From Vicinamibacteria bacterium (GTDB taxonomy: Bacteria; Acidobacteriota; Vicinamibacteria; Vicinamibacterales; UBA8438): a DNA stretch of 64,000 nucleotides. Positions 1 to 9,899 of the stretch are shown one piece after another. Position numbers and translations under genes: made by a program. Numbering within the stretch: position 1 is the first letter of the stretch; the number at the start of each line of letters is the position of its first letter. The stretch covers positions 23,910 to 87,909 of the forward strand of contig JAJEEU010000057.1 in NCBI GenBank assembly GCA_022820825.1, read 5' to 3'. The notes beneath the pieces were generated by a model. It was not told the DNA's origin. It made no database searches and worked only from the letters and a program-made list of their open reading frames with translations.

Positions 1-591
1 GCCGAGCAGGAGCTCGGCGAGGTCAAGGCCTGGCAGCAGCGGCCGAAGCCGGCCGTCGACGCGGAACAGCCGGAGGACATCCCGAACCCCGCCGACCTCA
101 TCGGCCGCATCAAGGCGATGTTCAGCCTGATGCCGCTGATCCTGGAAACCGATTCGTCGCGGGTCATCAGCCTCATGATCCAGGACCACGGCGTCGTGCC
201 GCAGGTCCAGGGGGTGACGACCGATCAGCACAACCTGTCGCACCACGGACAGGACGAGGCCAAGATCGCGCAGCTCAAGAAGGTGGAAGTCGAGATCGTC
301 AGGGCGTTCGACGGCCTGATGACCGACCTCACCGAGCGCAGCGACGCGAACGGTCCGCTAATCGACCAGACGACGGTGCTGTTCGGCAGCAACCTCGGCA
401 ACGCGAACGCGCATACGCCGGTCGACCTGCCCATCCTCGTCGCGGGCGGCGGCTTCTCCCACGGACAGCACGTCGTGCACGAGGGCGAGCACAACGCGCC
501 GCTCTGCAACCTGTACGTGACGCTGCTCCAGAACATCGGCGTAGAGACCGACGCGTTCGCCCAGAGCACCGGCGCCCTGAGCTGGGCCTGA
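1..591 (+). CDS. DUF1552 domain protein, C-terminal part (5' cut by window)
   Basis: The frame is open from the first base and gives 196 residues before TGA, so the N-terminal half lies outside the window. The segments DSSRVISLMI, DQHNLSHHG, AKIAQLKKVE and LFGSNLGNANAH match the C-terminal half of DUF1552 proteins, exported proteins of unknown activity common in Planctomycetes and Acidobacteria and often found beside DUF1592/cytochrome proteins. The next gene begins 3 bases after the stop, so the two are probably co-transcribed. The family call is solid; a molecular function cannot be given. Confidence 0.85.
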   Translation, partial: AEQELGEVKAWQQRPKPAVDAEQPEDIPNPADLIGRIKAMFSLMPLILETDSSRVISLMIQDHGVVPQVQGVTTDQHNLSHHGQDEAKIAQLKKVEVEIVRAFDGLMTDLTERSDANGPLIDQTTVLFGSNLGNANAHTPVDLPILVAGGGFSHGQHVVHEGEHNAPLCNLYVTLLQNIGVETDAFAQSTGALSWA

Positions 592-594
592 TCG

Positions 595-1620
595 ATGCGC
601 CTGCACGCCACGAACCTGTCGCGGTCTGTCGCATTCTTGGGGGCGCTGCTGCTGGCGCCGCCGATCGCGTCTGCGCAGACGTCAGCGCCGCCCCGCACGC
701 CCTGGGGCGATCCGGCACTCGGCGGCCTCTGGGACTACAGCAGCATCACGCCGATGCAGCGGCCCGAGGAGTACGCGGACCAGGAGTACCTCACGGAGGA
801 CCAGGCCGCCGAGCTCGAGCAGGCCGCCGTCGACCGCGAGCAGAACATCCTGGCGGCCCCGGCCAGGCCCGCGGAGGCGGGCGACGCCGCGGGCGCCAAC
901 GGGCACGCCTGGCAGTGGGGTCTCGACTTCGGCACGAAGGTCGTGGCCGACCGGCGCACGTCCCGGATCATCGACCCGCTGAACGGCCGGTTCCCGGAGA
1001 TGACCGAGGCCGGCAAGCAGGACCAGGCGCGCCGCAGGGGTTTCGGCGCCATCCTGCCGGCGGATGACTACCGCGAGCTGGGCCAGGGCGACCGTTGCCT
1101 CGCGCTCCACGGCCTCCCCATCTCGCCGCTGCCGTACAACAACCTGGTCCAGTTGCTCCAGACGCCCGACCACTTCGTGATCTACGCCGAGGCGTTCCGC
1201 ACCTGGCGCATCGTGCCCATCACCGACCGGCCGCATGGGACAATCCGGCAGCGGACGGGCGATGCGCGCGCGCACTGGGAAGGCGATACGCTGGTCGTGG
1301 AGACGACCCTCTTCTCGAACCGGCTGCAGCAGGTGGGCTCGGGCCCGAACATCCGCCGGCTCGTGGAGCGCTTCACCCGCGAGAGCGAAGACCTCATCCG
1401 CTACGAGTACACCGTCGACGACCCGACGCGCTGGACCCGCCACTGGACGGCCGCCATCTCGCTCAGGACGACCCCCGGCCCCATGTACGAGGTGGCCTGC
1501 CACGAGGGCAACTACGCCATCGTCAACATCCTGAGCGGACTGCGCGCCCAGGACGGCACGCCGAAGGAGCCGTCCGCCGAGCCCGGCGTCATCTGCTGGG
1601 ACTGCGAGCCCGAGCCGTAG
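595..1620 (+). CDS. Secreted T-family protein (TPWGDPxLxG motif), unknown function
   Basis: This 341-residue protein starts with a signal peptide ending near residue 28 (PPIASAQ). It belongs to a family with four members here. Shared blocks are RTPWGDPALGGLW just after the signal peptide, an IIDPLNGRFPE block, a DRC block followed by a QTPDH segment, GDARAHWEGDTLVVET, VERFTRES, a DDPTRWTRHW segment and a C-terminal ACHEGNYAIVNIL. Two cysteines (in DRC and ACHEGNY) recur in all members and could pair. I know no assigned function for this family. It follows the DUF1552 gene by 3 bases and is probably in its operon. The extra C-terminal ICWDCEPEP tail is not shared by its paralogues. Confidence 0.8.
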   Translation: MRLHATNLSRSVAFLGALLLAPPIASAQTSAPPRTPWGDPALGGLWDYSSITPMQRPEEYADQEYLTEDQAAELEQAAVDREQNILAAPARPAEAGDAAGANGHAWQWGLDFGTKVVADRRTSRIIDPLNGRFPEMTEAGKQDQARRRGFGAILPADDYRELGQGDRCLALHGLPISPLPYNNLVQLLQTPDHFVIYAEAFRTWRIVPITDRPHGTIRQRTGDARAHWEGDTLVVETTLFSNRLQQVGSGPNIRRLVERFTRESEDLIRYEYTVDDPTRWTRHWTAAISLRTTPGPMYEVACHEGNYAIVNILSGLRAQDGTPKEPSAEPGVICWDCEPEP

Positions 1621-1629
1621 CCGGCGCCC

Positions 1630-2601
1630 TTACCGGCTGCCGGCCTGCTGCTCCAGGGCGCGCGCGCCGCCGAGGATGTTCGGCATCGAATAGTTCCCTT
1701 CGTGGCACGCGTATTCGAACAGCGGCTGGTCGTTCCTGACCATCGGCAGGTTGACCGTCCACGGCGCCGTCCAGGTGCCGGGATCGGTCACCGTGTATTC
1801 GTACTCCAGCGTGTCCGCATCCAGTCGGCGGAAGCGCTCGACCAGCGTCATCCTGTCGGACGACCCGCGCCAGGCGCGCTTCTCCGCGAAGTTCCTGGTC
1901 TCCACCACCAGCGTGTCGCCTTCCCAACGCCCCCTGGAATCGCCGGACCACTGCTGCACGCGGCCGTCGAGATGCGGCTGTCCGTCCAGCGGGATAACGC
2001 GGACCGTGTGCACCATCTCGGTCATCAGGACCAGGTGCCGCGGCGTCTGGAAGATCTGCACGTTCTGGTTGTAGGCGGCCGGCGTGATGGGAGGCCCGGC
2101 ATTGAAGCCCAGGATGCAACGGTCGTAGGTGCTCAGATCGGTATAGGTCTCGGGGAACTCGACCCTGAACGAACCCAGGGGAATCTGCGCACGTGCCTGA
2201 CCCTCTTCCGTGAGCTCGGGAATGCGCCCGTTCGGCGGATCGATGACGAGCGAGGTGCGCAGCGTCTCGATGACCGTGGTGCCGCGATCCATCCAGAAGT
2301 TGTTGTAGCCGCCGACGTTCTCGCCGGCCACGGCCGTGCGCGCCTCCTGTTCCCACAAGCGGAGGTTCCGGTCGAACTCGTCCCTCTCGCGCTGGGCCGC
2401 CTCTTCGGCAGTCAGGAACGCCTTGTCGCCCAGATCCTCCGGCCGCTGGAGCGGCGTGAGCGTCCGGAAGTCCCAGACTCCCTGCAGATCCGGATCGCCC
2501 CAACCGGTGCGCGGCGGCTCCTGCGCGGCCGCCGACAGGGAAAGAGCCACCAGGCCAACCAGCGCTACGGCGAGCGCACCCGCCATCCTGACACCCCGCA
2601 T
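1630..2601 (-). CDS. Secreted T-family protein, unknown function
   Basis: This 323-residue paralogue of the protein at 595-1620 is encoded on the opposite strand, convergent with it and separated by 9 bases. A GGAGGAGG ribosome site lies 7 bases before the ATG. A signal peptide ends near residue 27 (SLSAAAQ). The diagnostic blocks are present: [83 protein letters not shown] and ACHEGNYSMPNIL. It sits between a T gene on each side but in reverse orientation, suggesting local duplication with inversion. Function unknown. Confidence 0.8.
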   Translation of the reverse strand: MRGVRMAGALAVALVGLVALSLSAAAQEPPRTGWGDPDLQGVWDFRTLTPLQRPEDLGDKAFLTAEEAAQRERDEFDRNLRLWEQEARTAVAGENVGGYNNFWMDRGTTVIETLRTSLVIDPPNGRIPELTEEGQARAQIPLGSFRVEFPETYTDLSTYDRCILGFNAGPPITPAAYNQNVQIFQTPRHLVLMTEMVHTVRVIPLDGQPHLDGRVQQWSGDSRGRWEGDTLVVETRNFAEKRAWRGSSDRMTLVERFRRLDADTLEYEYTVTDPGTWTAPWTVNLPMVRNDQPLFEYACHEGNYSMPNILGGARALEQQAGSR

Positions 2602-2700
2602 GTCGCAACCTCCTCCAGAGAAACTGGATTACGAATCCCCGCGATCATATCGCGCAACGCCACAACGCATCCAAGCGCACGGTCCTCGAGGTGGAGTCGG

Positions 2701-2729
2701 TTGACACTCCATTGTCCGGTGGGTAACGT
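2701..2729 (+). promoter_or_regulatory. Possible sigma70-type promoter for the T-T-PQQ operon
   Basis: TTGACA at 2701-2706 is a consensus -35 hexamer. A weak -10 (TAACGT, 2724-2729) follows after 17 bases, and the ATG of the next gene is at 2739, so the transcript leader would be almost absent. The poor -10 keeps confidence low. Confidence 0.3.
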
Positions 2730-2738
2730 TGCGCGCAA

Positions 2739-3707
2739 ATGGGATATCGATTCGGGGCGGCAGTGTGCGTGGGCGTGCTGGCAGGCAGCATGCTGTCGGC
2801 GGCGGCGGTGGCGCAGGTTGCCCGCACCCCGTGGGGCGATCCTGACCTGCAGGGCATCTACACGACCGACGCGGAGCGCAGCGTGCCGATGGAGCGGCCG
2901 GAACGGTTCGGAGAACGGACCGAGTTGACGGCCGAGGAGCTCGCGGCGCGCGCCGGCGACGAGGAGCGGCTGGCCAGGGACGACAAGCACGACGGCCCGC
3001 CTCGCGACGAGACCGGACCGAAGCACTGGTTCGAGTACGCCGATCGACCGTCCGCCCGGACATCTCTGGTCATCGACCCTCCCGACGGCCGGATCCCGCC
3101 GCTCACGCTGGGCGCGCAGACCCGCGAGGTCGATCCCAACTCGATCCTGGGATTCGTGGGCGGGGCCTTCGACGGCGGTCCGCTCGACGGTCCGGAGGAT
3201 TTCAACCTCGGCGAACGGTGCATCACCCGCGGGCTGCCGCATACCTGGTTCCCCAGCGCGTACAACAACGGGTTCCAGATCGTCCAGAGTCCGGGACACG
3301 TCGCGATCCTCTACGAGCGGCTGCACGAGCACCGCCTGATTCCGCTCGACGGGCGCGCGCCGCTGACCGACGGCATCCGGCAGTGGTTCGGCGACTCCCG
3401 CGGGCACTGGGACGGCGACACCCTCGTGGTCGAGGTGGCCAACTTCAGCGATCGCACGAACTACAAGGGCGCCGGCGCGACGTTGCGGCTGGTCGAGCGC
3501 TATACGCGCGTCGATGCCGACACCATCGAGGTGGCCATCACGATCGACGATCCGGCCACGTGGACGAGCCCCTGGACGTTCACGATGACCGGCAAGCGTG
3601 ATCCCACGTACTGGCAGATCTTCGAGTACGCCTGTCACGAAGCGAACTACGGCTTGAGCAACATCCTCAGTATCCAGCGGAACCTCGAGAAAGCGGAGGA
3701 CCGATGA
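2739..3707 (+). CDS. Secreted T-family protein, unknown function
   Basis: This 322-residue protein has a signal peptide ending near residue 26 (AAAVAQ). It carries the family blocks [93 protein letters not shown] and [13 protein letters not shown]. It is the first gene of a coupled set: its TGA overlaps the ATG of the next gene (ATGA). That coupling, and the PQQ dehydrogenase that ends the set, suggests a periplasmic oxidation pathway, but the biochemical role of the T family is unknown. Confidence 0.8.
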   Translation: MGYRFGAAVCVGVLAGSMLSAAAVAQVARTPWGDPDLQGIYTTDAERSVPMERPERFGERTELTAEELAARAGDEERLARDDKHDGPPRDETGPKHWFEYADRPSARTSLVIDPPDGRIPPLTLGAQTREVDPNSILGFVGGAFDGGPLDGPEDFNLGERCITRGLPHTWFPSAYNNGFQIVQSPGHVAILYERLHEHRLIPLDGRAPLTDGIRQWFGDSRGHWDGDTLVVEVANFSDRTNYKGAGATLRLVERYTRVDADTIEVAITIDDPATWTSPWTFTMTGKRDPTYWQIFEYACHEANYGLSNILSIQRNLEKAEDR

Positions 3708-4747
3708 CTGGCAGACATTTCGCACTCGCGCTCGGATTGGTTGTGTTCCTGGTTGCCGGATTGGCGTGGCAACCGACGTTCGGCCAGGGCGCTGCTGCGG
3801 ACGGCGATACCGACGCCGGGTGGGCGCCGGCGCGGACGCCCTGGGGGGCGCCCGACCTGCAGGGCATCTGGACCAGCGGCTACATCCTGACGCCGCTCGA
3901 GCGGCCCGACGAGTTCGAGGGGCGCGAGTTCGTGACCGAGGAAGAGAAGGCGGCCCTCGAGGCCGCGGTGCTCACGCGGGTCGACGCATCGGTGGGGGGC
4001 ACGCGGGTACGCGGCGGCGACGACGTCGGGACCTACAACAGCGCCTTCAGTGGTTTCGGCCGCGAGGTGATCAGCACCGGTCGCACCTCCCAGATCATCG
4101 ACCCGCCGGACGGCAAGGTGCCGTGGATTCCCGTAGTCCGGGAGCGCCACGCGACCGAGATGGTCTCCGCGTTCACCGAGCGCGGCCGCTACCTGGCGGA
4201 GGACAACGACCGGGGCGGCGACGGCCCGGAGGACCGGCCGAACGACCGCTGCCTCGGCGCGAGCATTCCGCTGCGGTTCGCGGCCGCCAGCTCGTCCGCG
4301 ACCCTGCACCGCATCGTGCAGTCTCCGGACCTGGTCAGCATCTACTACGAGCACGGGCACAACGGCGGCGCGTACCGGCACATCCCGCTGGACGGCCGGC
4401 CGCACCTCCCCGGGGGCATCCGCCAGTACCTCGGGGATGCGCGCGGCCGTTGGGAAGGCGACACGCTCGTCATCGACACGACCAACTTCTCCGACAAGAC
4501 GAACTACGAGGGCTCGCGCGACAACCTGCACCTCGTGGAGCGCTTCACCCGCACCGGCCCCGGACAGCTCCTCTACCAGGCCACCATCGAGGACGAGACG
4601 GTGTTCACTCGCCCGTGGACCATCGAGATTCCGATGACGGAGCTCGACAACAAGGAGAACCGCATCTACGAGTCGTCCTGCCACGAGGGCAACTACGCGC
4701 TGACCAGCATTCTCATGGGGGCGCGGCTGTTGGAGGCGCAGCAGTGA
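3704..4747 (+). CDS. Secreted T-family protein, unknown function
   Basis: This 347-residue T-family member overlaps the preceding stop by 4 bases (ATGA) and its own TGA overlaps the GTG start of the PQQ dehydrogenase (GTGA). The signal peptide ends near residue 27 (PTFGQ). Family blocks are [95 protein letters not shown] and [13 protein letters not shown]. It is closest in layout to the gene just upstream, so this pair probably arose by tandem duplication. Confidence 0.8.
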   Translation: MTGRHFALALGLVVFLVAGLAWQPTFGQGAAADGDTDAGWAPARTPWGAPDLQGIWTSGYILTPLERPDEFEGREFVTEEEKAALEAAVLTRVDASVGGTRVRGGDDVGTYNSAFSGFGREVISTGRTSQIIDPPDGKVPWIPVVRERHATEMVSAFTERGRYLAEDNDRGGDGPEDRPNDRCLGASIPLRFAAASSSATLHRIVQSPDLVSIYYEHGHNGGAYRHIPLDGRPHLPGGIRQYLGDARGRWEGDTLVIDTTNFSDKTNYEGSRDNLHLVERFTRTGPGQLLYQATIEDETVFTRPWTIEIPMTELDNKENRIYESSCHEGNYALTSILMGARLLEAQQ

Positions 4748-6798
4748 GCGAGGACGTGACTATCGATTGGAAGCTACCGCCGATTATCGCTCTGGTCCTG
4801 ACCGCGGCCGTCGCGGCGGCGCCGCGGGTTGCCGCGCAGGATGCTGCGGCGCAGCAGGGCCCCGGCGCGGCCGCCTACCAGGCGCAGTGCGCCGAGTGCC
4901 ACGGATCGCGGCTCGAGGGCAGCGCCCACGGGCCGGCGCTTACAGGATCCACGTTCGCCAGCGTGTGGGGCGAGCGCTCGGTGGCCGAGCTGGTCGAATA
5001 CCTCCAGGCCGAGATGCCGCCCGGCCAGGAGGGACAGCTCGGTGAGGACGCCTATCGGGGGATCGCCGCGCTGCTCATGAGCTCCGGCGAGATTGACCCG
5101 GCAATACTGGCGGCCGCCGGATTCGGAGCGGCCGCGGCGCCCCAGACCGGCACGACCCGCTTCCGCGACGGCGGAGCGCCGGCCTTGACGACCGTCACCG
5201 ACGACGTGCTGAGCCGGCCGCCCGCGGCGGACTGGCTGAGCTGGCGCCGCACGCGCGACAACCAGGGCTACAGCCCGCTCGACCAGGTCACGCGCGAGAA
5301 CGCGGGCGAGCTGGAGCTGGCGTGGGTCCTGTCGATGCGCGAGGGACAGAACCAGACCACGCCCCTCGTGCACGACGGGGTGATGTTCCTGGCGAACCCC
5401 GGCAACGTCGTCCAGGCCATCGACGCGGCCACGGGCGATCTGATCTGGGAATACCGCTACGGTTATCCGCCCGACGCGCTCAAGGGCACCGGGGCCACGC
5501 GCGGCCTGGCGCTCTACGGCGACAAGATCTTCCTGGCGGCGTACGATGCGTCGATCATCGCCATCGACATGCGTACCGGCGAGCAGGTCTGGCAGACCAC
5601 CAAGGTCGACTACACCCAGGGCTTCACGCACACCTCCGCGCCGGTCATCGCGAACGGCGTCGTGGTCAGCGGTATCAACGGCTGCGAGCAGTTCACCGAC
5701 GCCGGCTGCTTCATCACGGGTCACGACCCGGACACCGGCGAGGAGCTCTGGCGCACGTCGACCATCGCCCAGCCGGGCGATCCCAACAACGACAGTTGGG
5801 GGGACATCCCGCCGCACCTGCGTGGCGGGGCCGACATGTGGATTCCGGGCGCGTACGACGCGGGCCTGGACCTCTTCTACATCGGGACGGCGCAAGCGAA
5901 ACCGTGGGTGGCCGCCAGCCGCGGCATGTCGACGACCCACGACGCGCTCTACACGAACTCGACGCTGGCGCTCAACCCGCGGACCGGGCAGGTGCAGTGG
6001 TTCTTCCAGCACGTGCCGGGCGAGACGCTCGACCTCGACAGCGTGTACGAACGCATGTTGCTCGACATTGACGGCGAGCCTCTGCTGCTGACAGCGGGCA
6101 AGGACGGCCTGCTCTGGAAGCTGAACCGCGAGACCGGACAGTTTCTCGGCATCAAGGAGATGGTCTACCAGGACGTCTTCGAGTCGATCGACCGCGAAAC
6201 GGGGCGGGTCACCTACCGGCAGGACATCCGCGACGCGCAGATCGGCGAACCCGTGCCGGCCTGTCCGGGTTACTTCGGCGGCCGCAACTGGATGGCGTCG
6301 GCCTACAGCCCCGAGACCGGCGCGGTCGTCTTCCCGCTGGTCCAGGCCTGCATGACCATGACGGGCCGGCCGGTCGAGCTGGCGGAAGGCAGCGGCAACG
6401 AGGGCGGCATCGCCCTGCTGCTGCCGATGCCGGAGTCTGAAGGGAATATCGGCAAACTCGCGGCGTTCGACGTGCGCACGTTCGAGGAGCGCTGGAGCTA
6501 CCAGCAGCGGGCCATGTTCCTGACGTCGGCGTTGACCACGGCCGGAGGCGTCGTCTTCGTCGGCGACCTCGACCGCTACTTCCGGGCCTTCGACGTCGAG
6601 ACCGGCGAGATCCTCTGGGAGCGCCGCCTCGGCCACTCGGCGCACGGCTACCCGATTACCTACGCGGTGGACGGCAGGCAGTACGTCGCCGTCCCCACCG
6701 GCATGGGCGTGTTCAGGATCGTCTCGGCTTCAATGAGCCCCGAGATCTACGTCCCTCAGAGCGGCAACGCAATCTACGTCTTCGCGCTGCCGGAGTGA
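4744..6798 (+). CDS. Cytochrome c-PQQ-dependent dehydrogenase (quinohaemoprotein)
   Basis: This 684-residue protein starts at a GTG that overlaps the previous TGA. A longer upstream reading frame exists but would overlap the whole T gene, so it was rejected. A signal peptide ends near residue 31. A single-haem cytochrome c module follows, with CAECH at residues 49-53. From about residue 140 comes an eight-bladed PQQ propeller of the methanol/ethanol dehydrogenase type, with repeated tryptophan-docking segments such as [30 protein letters not shown] and GEILWERR. The product should oxidise an alcohol or similar substrate in the periplasm and pass electrons through its haem. No pqq biosynthesis genes are in the window. 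The substrate cannot be read from sequence. Confidence 0.9.
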   Translation: MSEDVTIDWKLPPIIALVLTAAVAAAPRVAAQDAAAQQGPGAAAYQAQCAECHGSRLEGSAHGPALTGSTFASVWGERSVAELVEYLQAEMPPGQEGQLGEDAYRGIAALLMSSGEIDPAILAAAGFGAAAAPQTGTTRFRDGGAPALTTVTDDVLSRPPAADWLSWRRTRDNQGYSPLDQVTRENAGELELAWVLSMREGQNQTTPLVHDGVMFLANPGNVVQAIDAATGDLIWEYRYGYPPDALKGTGATRGLALYGDKIFLAAYDASIIAIDMRTGEQVWQTTKVDYTQGFTHTSAPVIANGVVVSGINGCEQFTDAGCFITGHDPDTGEELWRTSTIAQPGDPNNDSWGDIPPHLRGGADMWIPGAYDAGLDLFYIGTAQAKPWVAASRGMSTTHDALYTNSTLALNPRTGQVQWFFQHVPGETLDLDSVYERMLLDIDGEPLLLTAGKDGLLWKLNRETGQFLGIKEMVYQDVFESIDRETGRVTYRQDIRDAQIGEPVPACPGYFGGRNWMASAYSPETGAVVFPLVQACMTMTGRPVELAEGSGNEGGIALLLPMPESEGNIGKLAAFDVRTFEERWSYQQRAMFLTSALTTAGGVVFVGDLDRYFRAFDVETGEILWERRLGHSAHGYPITYAVDGRQYVAVPTGMGVFRIVSASMSPEIYVPQSGNAIYVFALPE

Positions 6799-6817
6799 CG
6801 GGCGGAGCCGCGGCCGA

Positions 6818-6924
6818 CAGCCTCGGGCTCGCTGCGAAAACCGGGCCGGCCGGGCCATCATCTTGCCGCTCGTCGCGGCAACCAGCTCCGGACCTCTACG
6901 GTTTTCTCCGCGAGCCCGAGGCTG
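6818..6924. repeat. Palindromic dispersed repeat, copy a
   Basis: A 15-bp perfect inverted repeat (CAGCCTCGGGCTCGC at 6818-6832 against 6910-6924) encloses a core beginning TGCGAAAACCGG and ending ACGGTTTTCTCC. The core, 6829-6914, recurs at 49636-49704 (partial), 49759-49844 and 54391-54477 (inverted). It fills the space between two convergent genes and could serve as a bidirectional terminator, although its origin looks like a small non-autonomous mobile repeat. Confidence 0.75.
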
Positions 6925-6931
6925 CCGTCCG

Positions 6932-7879
6932 CTAGCGCCCCTCGAGCATGAGCGACACGATCCGCTGGAGGGTGCCGGTGGGTGCCTCGAACTCACTGTA
7001 GCGGTCGGGCTGCGCGTAGCTGGCGGCGATCTCCGCGGCGCTGCGGCCCGCGGCCCTGCCTTGGTGCGCCTGCAGCAGCAGGTCGTTGTAGAAGCCGGCG
7101 AAATCGACCAGGTCCTGCCAGACGTGCGGATCGTCGGCGTGGCCCGTGATGATGGCGTCGACGTCCGGGATGCCGTCGACCGCCTTCCGAATCGTCGCAC
7201 CGAACTCCGTGGCGCTGCCGTTCGTATTGGCGGCGTCGATGAACGGCAGTCGCTTGCGGGCGAACATGTCGCCGGTGTGGACCGTCCGCGCTTCCTTGAA
7301 CACGACGAACGTGTCGCCGTCGGTGTGGCCGCGGCCGAAGTAGTAGAGATCGATCTGGTCGGCGCCGCTGAACAGCGTGTGCCGCGTCGAGAAGGTCTCG
7401 TCGGGGAGGAACCTCGCGTTCTCGCCCTGGAACCGCTCGCAGTTCTTGATCGAGCCGCCCTCGTAGCCCATGCCGTCATCGCAGTCGGAGCTGGCCATGT
7501 GCGCGGCGGTGTTCTCGTGGGTGACGATGTTGACGGTGTCGGGGAATTCGGGATTCGCGCCGCTGTGGTCGTAGTGGGTGTGCGTGTTGATGATGGTCGT
7601 CACCGGCATGTCGGTGATCTGCCGCACCTGGGCGAGGATGTCCTCGCCGTACCCCTGGTACTTGGTGTCCACGAGGACGACGCCGTCCGACGTCAGAAAG
7701 ACCGCGGTGTTGCCGCCGGTGCGCATCCCCTGCTCGGCCGGGTCCGAGGTGAGCACGTACAGGTTGCCGGCCAACTCGAGCGGGCGGATCGCATGGCGGG
7801 CCTGCTGCGCCTCGTTGGACACCGCCGCCAGCGTCGCCCCGATGATCGTCACCGCCGCCAGACACGCAATCCGCTTCAT
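6932..7879 (-). CDS. Secreted metallo-beta-lactamase-fold hydrolase
   Basis: This 315-residue protein has a signal peptide ending near residue 25. The MBL zinc motif is intact: NTHTHYDHSG places His100, His102, Asp104 and His105. Further likely ligands lie in VTHENTAAHM, the GRGHTDGD segment and ITGHADDPH. This is a binuclear zinc hydrolase, perhaps a lactonase or an enzyme acting on a small exported metabolite; it is not assigned to the antibiotic-degrading subfamilies. It is the last gene of a minus-strand run, and its ATG overlaps the TGA of the NTF2-like gene (ATGA), which implies translational coupling. A GGGGAGG ribosome site supports the start. Confidence 0.88.
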   Translation of the reverse strand: MKRIACLAAVTIIGATLAAVSNEAQQARHAIRPLELAGNLYVLTSDPAEQGMRTGGNTAVFLTSDGVVLVDTKYQGYGEDILAQVRQITDMPVTTIINTHTHYDHSGANPEFPDTVNIVTHENTAAHMASSDCDDGMGYEGGSIKNCERFQGENARFLPDETFSTRHTLFSGADQIDLYYFGRGHTDGDTFVVFKEARTVHTGDMFARKRLPFIDAANTNGSATEFGATIRKAVDGIPDVDAIITGHADDPHVWQDLVDFAGFYNDLLLQAHQGRAAGRSAAEIAASYAQPDRYSEFEAPTGTLQRIVSLMLEGR

Positions 7880-8397
7880 GGCCGCCTCCCCTCGTCGGTG
7901 CGCCAGTCCCAGCCCCGCTTCGATCCGCGAGTCTGGATGCGCCAGCCGTTCGACGTCTTTCTGAACGTGTCGAAGTAGTGTCCGGTCAGCATGAGCTGCG
8001 GCGGGGTCTGGGTGACGTCGATCACGTTCCAGTACCCGCGCCCATGCACGACCCCCTCCGCGTCCCGCCAGATCAGGATGTTCGGGTTGTCGTGCGTGAT
8101 TCGCTTGTTTATGCCGCTCGCGCTTTCTTCCCGAAATTGCGCCCGTATCCCCTCGATGCCGGCATGGGCCACGCCGTTGCCTTCCGTGAAGACCGCGTCG
8201 TCGGCCCAGGCCGTGAGAAACAGCTCCTCGTCGTCCCAGTCGCGCCCCTGGCTGTACCGGTGGTAAAGCTGTTGGATCTCGGCGATGTCCGCTCCGGTCA
8301 ACTCCGGCTGACCGCCGCGGTGCTGCGACGAGACCCAGCCGGCGCCCGCCAGCACACCGACCGCCGTGAGCATCACGAGTACGCGACCTGTCCGCAT
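7876..8397 (-). CDS. Secreted SnoaL/NTF2-like protein
   Basis: This 173-residue protein starts at an ATG 6 bases after GGAGG. A longer frame running through the neighbouring gene was rejected because it is the shadow of the LVIVD gene. A signal peptide or N-terminal anchor (MLTAVGVLAGAGWV) precedes an NTF2-like domain: ADIAEIQQLYHRYSQGRDW, WADDAVFTEGNG, GIEGIRAQF and a final strand with GHYFDTFRKTSNGWRI. Members of this fold are isomerases, dehydratases or binding proteins on small hydrophobic molecules. It overlaps the MBL-fold gene by 4 bases, so the two probably act together. Substrate unknown. Confidence 0.82.
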   Translation of the reverse strand: MRTGRVLVMLTAVGVLAGAGWVSSQHRGGQPELTGADIAEIQQLYHRYSQGRDWDDEELFLTAWADDAVFTEGNGVAHAGIEGIRAQFREESASGINKRITHDNPNILIWRDAEGVVHGRGYWNVIDVTQTPPQLMLTGHYFDTFRKTSNGWRIQTRGSKRGWDWRTDEGRRP

Positions 8398-8426
8398 GGG
8401 ATTCCTCCAGTGAGGGTTTGGCGGCC

Positions 8427-9881
8427 TTACTCCGCCGGATTGACGATCGCCGCGGCCGGGCCGGTCAGCTCCACGATGTGCAGGCCGGTGTTGGCGCGGT
8501 CCGCGAGGTAGATCAGCCCGCGGTCGTCGACCTCCACCTTGTTCGTCTGGATCGCCACCTGGCAGGTATCGACGCCGTCGATGGTCGCGCAGCGCTCGGC
8601 CGTGCGTTCCGTCGTGGCGGGTATGTACCAGGCCACCTCCGCCATGTTGAACGGGTCGCGCACGTCGATGATGCGTGCCCCCGCGTTGAACCACGACACG
8701 ACCATCAGCCTCCCGTAGAACGGCGGCTCCATGGACCACTGCGGCGCGTGCGGGCCGAAGCGGCCGCCCCGTTCGCAGAAATCGCCGCTGGATTCCGGCA
8801 CCTGGAAGGTGCCGATCGGCAGGGGGTGGGCCTCGTCCGTGATATCGAGCATCAGCGAGACGTGGCGCGTCTCCTGGCAGCGGTTGGCAACCGATTCGGA
8901 GACGACGAACAGGAAGTCGCGCGTCGCGTGGTCGCGGTTGCCGGCGTAGTCGGGAACCTCCACGTCCAGCAGCGGCATGGCGGTGTGCGCGCCCCAGTAC
9001 GCGGGCAGGTCGACGCGGCCGATCTCGGGGAATGCCAGGGCGGCGGGGCTTGCCGCCAGCGGCGCGGCGGCGTCCGGGTCGCCGTTCAGCAACCGGTCGC
9101 GGTCGAGAATCTGCACGACGCCGTTGTTGGAGGTGCCGTACGACATGTAGATGCGGTCCCCCAGCCTGACCGCCTCGTGCAATCCCGATCCGCCGGGTAT
9201 GGGACCGCTCGCATCCGGCTGGACGCCGGGCAGGCTGAAGTCGCGTATGCGTTGCGGGGCGGCCGGGTCGGCCAGGTCGAAGACCTGCATGACCCGCGGC
9301 GCGCGCCAGCCGTCGGCGGTCCCGACCAGGTAGGCGACGCCGGTGTCGCACTCCCACCAGTTCTTGTGCGTGTGCTGGGCACCTGACGGCGTCCGGCCCA
9401 TCTCGGCCACCGTGCGCACGAACGCAGGGCTTGCCGGTTCGGTGACGTCCCAGACCTCGTGACTGCGGTTGCCGTTCGACCGCAGCATGAAGAAGCGGCC
9501 GGCGTCCCCGCCCGGCAGCCGGTCGCCCGTGCACACCTGGACCATCTGCGCCCCGCTGGCGCCGCCGGTCGCCGGGATGTGAGCCAGATAGACGGGCGCC
9601 GCCGGATCGGTGACGTCCAACACCGACGTGCCGTTGGGCTCCACCGCGCCGGTCAGCGGGTTCAGCGCCTCGCCGGCGTGATGGCCGACGTACGCGATGT
9701 GACTCTCCCCCTGCCGGACCGGCAGCGGCTGGTAGGCCGACCGCGCCTGCAGGTCGTGCGCGCCCACCAGCCGCGTGTTGAAGCGCTCCTCGCCGTGCCC
9801 CGTGGCCGCTGGCTGTGCCGGGGCGTGCGTGGTGAAGGCAACCAGCTGCGCGGCCAGGGACAGGCAGATGCAGCGGTTCAT
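8427..9881 (-). CDS. Secreted LVIVD-repeat beta-propeller protein
   Basis: This 484-residue protein has a signal peptide ending near residue 22 (HAPAQ). The rest consists of LVIVD-type repeats: GTSVLDVTDPAAPVYLAHI, EVWDVTEPASPAFV, MQVFDLADPAAPQRI, LMLDITDEAHPLPIG, RIIDVRDPFNMAEVAW and a last NTGLHIVEL strand. These form a beta-propeller usually involved in binding rather than catalysis, exposed in the periplasm or on the cell surface. A GGAAG ribosome site lies 6 bases before the ATG. It lies 18 bases downstream of one NTF2-like gene and 29 bases upstream of another, inside a six-gene minus-strand run. Confidence 0.85.
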   Translation of the reverse strand: MNRCICLSLAAQLVAFTTHAPAQPAATGHGEERFNTRLVGAHDLQARSAYQPLPVRQGESHIAYVGHHAGEALNPLTGAVEPNGTSVLDVTDPAAPVYLAHIPATGGASGAQMVQVCTGDRLPGGDAGRFFMLRSNGNRSHEVWDVTEPASPAFVRTVAEMGRTPSGAQHTHKNWWECDTGVAYLVGTADGWRAPRVMQVFDLADPAAPQRIRDFSLPGVQPDASGPIPGGSGLHEAVRLGDRIYMSYGTSNNGVVQILDRDRLLNGDPDAAAPLAASPAALAFPEIGRVDLPAYWGAHTAMPLLDVEVPDYAGNRDHATRDFLFVVSESVANRCQETRHVSLMLDITDEAHPLPIGTFQVPESSGDFCERGGRFGPHAPQWSMEPPFYGRLMVVSWFNAGARIIDVRDPFNMAEVAWYIPATTERTAERCATIDGVDTCQVAIQTNKVEVDDRGLIYLADRANTGLHIVELTGPAAAIVNPAE

Positions 9882-9899
9882 CGGAATCTTCCGGTCAGC

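Noticed and set aside
4774..6645. A 623-codon antisense frame in the cytochrome c-PQQ gene
   Set aside because: No domain, start signal or composition of a real protein; the sense strand has CAECH and PQQ repeats.
7876..9534. A 552-codon fused frame covering the NTF2-like gene and part of the LVIVD gene
   Set aside because: Only the last 173 codons form a real domain with its own GGAGG site; the rest is out of frame with the recognised LVIVD protein.
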